From: Vallitalea okinawensis
GTDB lineage: Bacteria; Bacillota; Clostridia; Lachnospirales; PQDH01
Direction of reading: 5' to 3'
Assembly: GCF_002964605.1 (NCBI RefSeq)
Contig: NZ_PQDH01000003.1
Span: forward strand, 186,001 to 250,000
DNA: 64,000 nucleotides
Positions within the stretch are counted from its first letter, which is position 1, and each line of letters starts with the position of its first letter. Below, piece by piece: positions 58,646 to 64,000 of the stretch. The notes beneath the pieces are model-generated. The model worked only from the letters and a program-made list of their open reading frames with translations. It did no database searches and was not told where the DNA came from. The position numbers were made by a program, and so were the translations under genes.

Positions 58646-59592
58646 TTTACTTCTTCAAATATAGTCATCTGATGACGTCTTAAACTCTTCATCTCTTTAG
58701 CTTTAATAACCTCACTACCGTCTAACTCTCCTATAAGTAAAGGTGATTTTACATGATGTTTTTGAATATTATCATTCATAGATTGTTGACTATAGTTAGC
58801 ATAACAATATATGCATCTATGTTTACAGGAATTATAGGCACCAATATCTATACTACTCACGCATCCACAATCCGATCTTTGGTTTTTATCTTTTGATACC
58901 TTTATAGCACAACCAATTATTCTTTCAATTAGCTTGTCATCAATGCACTTACCATGTTGAATATTAAGCTCATCAAGGTTAATCTTTTCAGAGCAAGTTT
59001 CCAAATGCATACTATTACTCTCTGCTATATGGCTTAAATTCTGAGCTAAGAATGTCATCTCTTTATCAGCCATAAAGTGTACTTCTGCACGCTTTAAATT
59101 GTTCTTATTCTTTTGATAGCTATCAATAAAACTAATGATACACTTTTCTGTGTACCCACTTAGTTTCTTACATATGTACTCAAAATTATGAATATGATGC
59201 GTTACATCGTATCGAGTATTAATGAGTATTGGATCATAACGCCAGATCACTCGATGCCTTCCAATCTTTTTGCTGATCTTTTTAAAAGTATGGATCATTT
59301 CTTCCCTAGCCGGAACAAAAGGTTCTATATCTTTGCCGTACCCATTTAGAGTAAACTGAAAATAATATTTGTATCCTCTACTGTCTAATTCATCTAAATG
59401 GTTGATCATCGCCTTTGGATTCTTTGACCAAAACACAATACAATCAATCACATGAGGATTTAAAGAAATCCGATGCATTTGCTTAGGATTAAAAGGATTC
59501 TTTGTAACCACAAAACCTTCTCGTATTCTATTCATAAACCAATCACTATAAAAGGCTGGAATGTCTGTTCTTCGACTTACACTCAAAATCAT
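58642..59592 (-). CDS. DUF1848 family protein
   Basis: A 316-residue DUF1848 protein with the usual N-terminus 'ILSVSRRTDIPAF', 'NPKQMHRISLNP' and 'FWSKNP'. The C-terminal half carries 'GCVSSIDIGAYNSCKHRCIYCYANYS', whose CxxxCxxC repeats the radical SAM cluster motif but at the end of the protein. The family is annotated to hold such a cluster; its reaction is not known to me. I chose the ATG at 59592 (GAGGG eight bases upstream) over an earlier ATG at 59607. Confidence 0.88.
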   Translation of the reverse strand: MILSVSRRTDIPAFYSDWFMNRIREGFVVTKNPFNPKQMHRISLNPHVIDCIVFWSKNPKAMINHLDELDSRGYKYYFQFTLNGYGKDIEPFVPAREEMIHTFKKISKKIGRHRVIWRYDPILINTRYDVTHHIHNFEYICKKLSGYTEKCIISFIDSYQKNKNNLKRAEVHFMADKEMTFLAQNLSHIAESNSMHLETCSEKINLDELNIQHGKCIDDKLIERIIGCAIKVSKDKNQRSDCGCVSSIDIGAYNSCKHRCIYCYANYSQQSMNDNIQKHHVKSPLLIGELDGSEVIKAKEMKSLRRHQMTIFEEVK

Positions 59593-59784
59593 CTTCAGTT
59601 CCCTCATTTACTCAATTATTTTAAGCCTATAATTATTATACCGTAAAAGTTTGTAAAAGTCTTATTTTTATAACACAATACATCTTTAAAGAACTTCCTG
59701 TCTATATTTACATTTGACATCACTACTCACCATCAATATAATTGATATTGATTTTTCATTATTTAAGTAGTTAGGGGTATTATT

Positions 59785-60951
59785 ATGATTATTCGTTATT
59801 TCATAGAGAGGATTATTATAGTCTTCATTAGAACTTTTTTTAGGTCAGACAATAAACAATTATTAACAATTTCAATTGGCTTTGTAGAATTCATAAGCAA
59901 AAATATCATTTTTATTTCCATTATACTATTGATACAATATTATTTAACTGAAGGGCAACTTAAGGTTATCAATTTGATTATCGCTTTAATTACATCCCTC
60001 CTTATCTATATAATTGACTACAAGAGACGTTATTCTAGTCCCGATCATATCATTAAAGACATACATAATCTAGTTCATTATAATAAATATGACAAAGCCT
60101 TAAGAAAAATTGATAAACATTTTAGTAGCTCTTATCTGGAATTTTTACAGAAAAATAATAACTACAATTATAAATATTCATGGATAAAATATTATTCTGC
60201 AATTTGCTTACATAGTTGCGATGATAAAAAAGAGATTCTTGATTCCATACAACGATTTACTGAACTGAAGACTTTATTTAAGAAAGATGAGAATCCACTA
60301 GTCTTTTCTGATATACATCTAAACTTAGCAGATTTGTATCGTAAATTATATGAATTAAATACAATCAACACTGATTCACTATCAAATTATAATAATGAAC
60401 TTGATCAAGCAAAATTACTATTGGAAGAACTATATGATAGCAGGAAATACAAGTCGATATTGATAATCGGCTCCCTTTACCTAGACTTATATAGAAAAAC
60501 AGAAGTAGAAATTCATCTAAAAACGAGCATTAACTTATTAGAAGCTTTTTATGACGGCTCAGGTAAATTAAAGAATAAAGGATTCGCTGAAACTGAAAAG
60601 CAAAAACTCTATAAAAATCTAGCCAGTGCGTATCGTGAGTTATATGAGTTAAAAAATACTAATAACACCAAACAGAAGTTAATAGATTTCTATAGTACAT
60701 TAAAAGATGTCTATGACTCCTCATTAAATAGAAAAAGTAACTTTTTCCCAACTTCCTACTACACTCAATGTACTGAACTAGCAACCATCTATTATTATTT
60801 GTGGCAATTAACTGATAAACCAGAATATAACTCAAGGGCTGAAAAAATCTTTTCTACAATTGAAGAAAGTATCGTTTACAAATATAACTCAGATTTTAGA
60901 GAGTGTTTCAAAATTACTAAAAATAAAATAAGCAATTTAAAGATTAATTAA
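59785..60951 (+). CDS. Orphan membrane protein with helical-repeat domain
   Basis: A 388-residue protein I do not recognise. The N-terminus has two or three hydrophobic segments (about residues 35-57 and 62-78). The remaining ~300 residues look like a soluble, TPR-like alpha-helical domain with patterns such as 'NLADLYRKLYELN' and 'NLASAYRELYELK'. Both suggest repeats of about 40 residues. The tail would lie on the cytosolic side or outside depending on topology. The ATG follows TTAGGGG. It stands between convergent genes. Confidence 0.65.
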   Translation: MIIRYFIERIIIVFIRTFFRSDNKQLLTISIGFVEFISKNIIFISIILLIQYYLTEGQLKVINLIIALITSLLIYIIDYKRRYSSPDHIIKDIHNLVHYNKYDKALRKIDKHFSSSYLEFLQKNNNYNYKYSWIKYYSAICLHSCDDKKEILDSIQRFTELKTLFKKDENPLVFSDIHLNLADLYRKLYELNTINTDSLSNYNNELDQAKLLLEELYDSRKYKSILIIGSLYLDLYRKTEVEIHLKTSINLLEAFYDGSGKLKNKGFAETEKQKLYKNLASAYRELYELKNTNNTKQKLIDFYSTLKDVYDSSLNRKSNFFPTSYYTQCTELATIYYYLWQLTDKPEYNSRAEKIFSTIEESIVYKYNSDFRECFKITKNKISNLKIN

Positions 60952-60960
60952 TAGCTTAGC

Positions 60961-60998
60961 AAAAGATCCATCACAATAATTGTTTAGGATCTTTTTTT
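60961..60998. terminator. Intrinsic terminator between convergent genes
   Basis: AAAAGATCC and GGATCTTTT (60961-60969 with 60987-60995) pair, followed by TTTTT on the plus strand and A-rich sequence on the other. Confidence 0.82.
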
Positions 60999-61000
60999 TA

Positions 61001-62710
61001 TCATTGAAGTTCTTGAAAAGTCTTAAATAAGTCTAATTCACCATATCCCCATTCTCGGTTTGGGTAACTAACGTTAGGTCTTCTTCTGGCACCACGTGAT
61101 AAATATGCTTTTGTAGCTATTGTGTTAATAGATGGATCGTTACCTTTAACAATTCCCCACTCCAGCAATAATGCACTTGCACCAGCTGTTATAGCACTGC
61201 TTACACTAGTTCCTGATAAAACACCATATTGGTTTTTGGGATATGGACCTACAACATTAGTCCCAGGTGCAACAATGTCTGGCTTGATTCTCTCATCCCT
61301 TGTATAACCTCTTCCTGATTGTAAATAAATACTATTTATAACTTCGTTATAAGCACCTACAGTTATGGTTCCTGGATTAGTTGATGGAAGAACAATAGTA
61401 GTATAAGGGTCAGGTTTTAGAAAAATTGTATTCCTCTCTATGAAATCATTTGTAGGTAGATAAATATCGAATTCTCCATTGATAATTAAATCCCCATAAA
61501 CGACTAAATTCCATATACCAGGTAAGGGGTTAATCACAAAAACCGCTATGGATTCTTCAGCTGATCTTGCATCTAATAAATCATAATGAATACGAACGAG
61601 TGATGCTTCCAAGGGAAACTCTTTTTCTTGCCACTCATTTGACCTAATGGGAAATCTCCCAGTGCTGTTACCACTTGGAGAGATTAATTCTAAACTTACC
61701 TTGTCTGGAAGAGGTACATATACATTAAAGAAAAGACCTTTTTCATTTTCAGCAATGTTGAGTTCTATTTCCATTCTATTTTCATCTTCTTCGAAACTAC
61801 CATGGTAATGACGTGAAGCATTTGCTTCATTACCCGCTGCAGTGATGACAACTACCCCAATAGAGTCTCCTTGTTTAGCCATATATTCTTCTATTTCGCT
61901 TGTTCCATTATGAGGTCCATCTGAAGAGGATATTGCAAAAAGAACGACTATGGGTTTCCCATCTGATTTCTCCAATACATAGTTGAATCCTTGAAAAATA
62001 TCATTTGTTTGAAAAGCTATAGCACCTTCTTTTATTTGAAAAAAATCTTTGATACACTTTTTTGCTTGTTTTAGTTTAACAACGATTAGGTCTGAATCAG
62101 GAGCTGCACCTTGGAAATTCTCCCTTGGTTTTGGTCTTCCAGCTGCTACCCCCGCCAAAAAAGTTCCATGACCTATTTCATCTACTGTAGGAACAATTGA
62201 TAAAGGATCATCAGAACTAATTGCTTCATTTATTTGCTGATTAGTAAATTCAGTGCCATATAGGAACCCTTCTGGCGGCGTTCCCTCTTGAGTTTGGTCC
62301 CATATACTTAATATTTTACTTGTATTATCTTCATATCTAAATGCTTCATGAAGGTAATCTATTCCCGTATCAATTATAGCTATTATGACGCCATTACCTG
62401 AGACATCAAGGCTAGTACTTTTTAGGACACTTCCTATACCAGCTGCTTCAATACTACTCATACTTGTTAATCCATATAAGTTTGGCAATAATCGGTACTC
62501 ACTATCGAGATAGAATTCTTCGCATTGATCGGGGTCAACTTTTATATGAAACATTCCCCAGTCTTCAAATATCCTTTGTACACATTCTGCACCAGCTTCT
62601 TTTGCCGCTTCTTCAATATTACCTCTTAATTGATGATACAAATCCACATAATCTTCTGAGGTTATAATTTCATGACAATTCAATTCTTCATTATTATTTT
62701 CTTGTCTCAA
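61001..62710 (-). CDS. Csp-like subtilisin-family (S8) protease
   Basis: A 569-residue subtilase of the clostridial Csp type, with an N-terminal pro-like segment of about 90 residues. The catalytic triad is Asp114 (IIDTGID), His181 (GHGTFLAG) and Ser502 (GTSVSSA), all intact. A jelly-roll-like insert lies at about residues 305-430. Csp proteases process the cortex-lytic enzyme pro-SleC during spore germination. I chose a TTG start at 62710 because AAAAGGAGGG lies four to six bases before it and falls inside the reading frame of the upstream ATG at 62743. It has no signal peptide. No cspA/C partner is nearby. Confidence 0.85.
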   Translation of the reverse strand: MRQENNNEELNCHEIITSEDYVDLYHQLRGNIEEAAKEAGAECVQRIFEDWGMFHIKVDPDQCEEFYLDSEYRLLPNLYGLTSMSSIEAAGIGSVLKSTSLDVSGNGVIIAIIDTGIDYLHEAFRYEDNTSKILSIWDQTQEGTPPEGFLYGTEFTNQQINEAISSDDPLSIVPTVDEIGHGTFLAGVAAGRPKPRENFQGAAPDSDLIVVKLKQAKKCIKDFFQIKEGAIAFQTNDIFQGFNYVLEKSDGKPIVVLFAISSSDGPHNGTSEIEEYMAKQGDSIGVVVITAAGNEANASRHYHGSFEEDENRMEIELNIAENEKGLFFNVYVPLPDKVSLELISPSGNSTGRFPIRSNEWQEKEFPLEASLVRIHYDLLDARSAEESIAVFVINPLPGIWNLVVYGDLIINGEFDIYLPTNDFIERNTIFLKPDPYTTIVLPSTNPGTITVGAYNEVINSIYLQSGRGYTRDERIKPDIVAPGTNVVGPYPKNQYGVLSGTSVSSAITAGASALLLEWGIVKGNDPSINTIATKAYLSRGARRRPNVSYPNREWGYGELDLFKTFQELQ

Positions 62711-62809
62711 TTTATCCCTCCTTTTATAAGAGGTGTTTTCCATTCATTAGCTTAAGCTCTCTACATAAAATCTATGATAGATCATACCTAATGTATTACA
62801 ATTAACAGT

Positions 62810-62850
62810 AAAAACCTCATGAAGTTAAAATAACTTCATGAAGTTTTTAT
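62810..62850 (-). terminator. Intrinsic terminator of the VOC gene
   Basis: A ~16-bp stem (AACCTCATGAAGTT with AACTTCATGAAGTT, one wobble) and a TTTTT tail on the minus strand lie at the VOC stop codon. Confidence 0.85.
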
Positions 62851-63224
62851 TATTTCTTATGTTCATAATTCAATTGCCAAACCACGTTGTACTTGTCTTT
62901 TAATAAAGCAAACGTAGCACCCCAGAATGTCTCTTGAAGTTCCATTCTGATTTCACTATCCTTCTCAAGTTTTTTATAAGCTTCTTTGATGTCTTCTTCT
63001 CTATCAAACTCAAAAGAAATAGTACAGTTATCTCCAAAGTCCACTTTTTGCATAATATCTGAAAAATAAAGAGAGTAGTTCTCATTAAAATCAATTCTTG
63101 CATGTAACAATTTATCCGAGTCATCTGCTTTTTGCTTGAATGTAACTTTTCCTCCAAAGATATTCATGTAATAATCTAGTGCTTCAGCACAACCTTCAAC
63201 AAATACATAGGGTGTTATTTTCAT
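62850..63224 (-). CDS. VOC/glyoxalase-fold protein (PhnB-like)
   Basis: A 124-residue protein of the vicinal-oxygen-chelate superfamily. 'MKITPYVFVEGCAEALDYYMNIFGGK' (residues 1-26) is the standard PhnB-like opening, and 'WGATFALLKDKYNVVWQLNYEHK' (about 100-122) the close. Key metal positions of true glyoxalases are not obvious by eye, so enzymatic role is open. The ATG has AAAGGAG upstream. It is followed by its own terminator. Confidence 0.9.
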   Translation of the reverse strand: MKITPYVFVEGCAEALDYYMNIFGGKVTFKQKADDSDKLLHARIDFNENYSLYFSDIMQKVDFGDNCTISFEFDREEDIKEAYKKLEKDSEIRMELQETFWGATFALLKDKYNVVWQLNYEHKK

Positions 63225-63311
63225 CTTATTACTCCTTTCTATTTATCCAAAGTATATCCAATAATACGAACTCTTTTGCAATGCATCTCTAAGACTGAAT
63301 AATCATTTTCT

Positions 63312-64000
63312 TCAAAGTATTAAGTCATCTATAATGAATTTCAATCCCCTTTCCATCTCAGAATAATGATCAGCAACCCACCTAAAAGCTTGTAAATTAA
63401 TCATAACATCTTCACGATTCCCATCTTCAATATGATGAGCTAAAAGTATCAGTTGTATTAAACTAATTAAATAGGGTATAGCTTTCAGTTCGAAGGCTGT
63501 CAAGAAGATTGATTTATTATATGCTTTAAAAAGTTGAATAAGCATGTTTAACCATTCTTGTCTATAAATCGAATAAAAACTATCATTCAAAAAACCTATA
63601 CAGCAATAGCATGGATCATATATTCTGGGACCAATGGCCATTAAATCATAATCAATTATGCCAGTTAATTGACCTTCCTCAAATAATAAATTACCCAGAT
63701 GTAAATCTCTATGAATAATTTGTTGAGGGAGATTTAATAGATCATTTTCTAAATCCTTAAACCAAGACCTCTTCAGTTGCTTAAAACTCTCGAGATCAAC
63801 TAAGTGACATTCTTCTATTATCGGCATAGCCCAAATTAATAGTTTATCCAAGATGTTAATCTTTTCATATTCACCTTCATAAGGATAGCTGGCTAATACA
63901 TTATGGTATTCTGCAATAGCTTTACCAATAATCGACGAATAGTCAAAATTCTCTCTTGAATAAAAATCTTCAGGTTCATCTCCCTGAATCTTTGGATAGA
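63312..64000 (-). CDS. APH/CotS-type kinase (5' part outside window)
   Basis: A phosphotransferase of the aminoglycoside phosphotransferase superfamily, running in from the right edge. At least 229 residues are visible. 'IIHRDLHLGNLLF' is the catalytic loop and 'GIIDYDLMAIGPRIYDP' the metal-binding Asp region. The N-lobe (ATP binding) lies outside the window. Relatives include spore-coat CotS proteins, homoserine kinase type II and choline kinase; which one this is cannot be decided. The reading frame is open beyond 63851, so no start is visible here. Confidence 0.82.
   Translation of the reverse strand, partial: YPKIQGDEPEDFYSRENFDYSSIIGKAIAEYHNVLASYPYEGEYEKINILDKLLIWAMPIIEECHLVDLESFKQLKRSWFKDLENDLLNLPQQIIHRDLHLGNLLFEEGQLTGIIDYDLMAIGPRIYDPCYCCIGFLNDSFYSIYRQEWLNMLIQLFKAYNKSIFLTAFELKAIPYLISLIQLILLAHHIEDGNREDVMINLQAFRWVADHYSEMERGLKFIIDDLIL

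Overview
The window is chromosomal DNA from an anaerobic, AT-rich Firmicute of the class Clostridia. Evidence for this includes AGGAGG-type ribosome binding sites, frequent TTG/GTG starts, a T-box leader, a four-subunit ferredoxin-dependent 2-oxoacid oxidoreductase, a clostridial 'reverse' rubrerythrin, tryptophanase and a Csp-type subtilase. The gene content resembles free-living Lachnospirales such as Vallitalea-like genera, but I cannot fix the genus from sequence alone. I see no rRNA, tRNA, CRISPR array, integrase, transposase or phage gene. Most genes lie on the minus strand. Only the patatin, the HExxH protein, the S41 protein, the rubrerythrin and one orphan TM/helical-repeat gene are on the plus strand.

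Layout. 0-6 kb: hflC (cut by the window edge) and hflK, a NagZ lipoprotein, a YghZ-like aldo/keto reductase, an sdpR-sdpI pair with a promoter/operator, and a small membrane protein. 6-17.6 kb: one T-box-controlled operon, ilvN-ilvC-leuA-cimA-leuC-leuD-leuB-ilvD-ilvB, covering valine, leucine and (through citramalate) isoleucine synthesis. 17.6-19.8 kb: a CsoR-family repressor with its own operator, a DUF3147-like membrane protein and two orphan helical proteins. 19.8-23.2 kb: a VOR/KOR-type oxidoreductase operon led by a P-loop ATPase. 23.2-31 kb: a small basic protein, a DUF255 thioredoxin-like protein, a patatin, a decayed duplicate of the DUF255 5' end, and four DUF4489-type genes with six domains.

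31-45 kb: an orphan HExxH protein, an EEP-superfamily nuclease/phosphatase, a maltodextrin-type ABC operon with a GH13 lipoprotein behind a two-operator promoter, an ABC exporter, the branched-chain aminotransferase, tryptophanase and a TPR protein. 45-50.7 kb: topB, a short MutS2 paralogue without the Smr domain, and an RluA-type pseudouridine synthase. The 570-bp gap upstream of the MutS gene holds a consensus promoter, two tiny overlapping ORFs and an intrinsic terminator. This is the most intriguing regulatory layout in the window. 50.8-64 kb: a secreted propeller/TPR/S41 protein, an SLH-domain protein, deoB-PNP for nucleoside salvage, reverse rubrerythrin, a DUF1848 protein, an orphan membrane protein, the Csp-like subtilase, a VOC protein and a cut APH-family kinase.

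The genes fit an amino-acid and sugar metabolising anaerobe. The ilv/leu operon and IlvE make branched-chain amino acids. The VOR-type enzyme and tryptophanase can oxidise or cleave amino acids, or run 2-oxoacid synthesis reductively. The ABC/GH13 operon takes up maltodextrin-like sugars.
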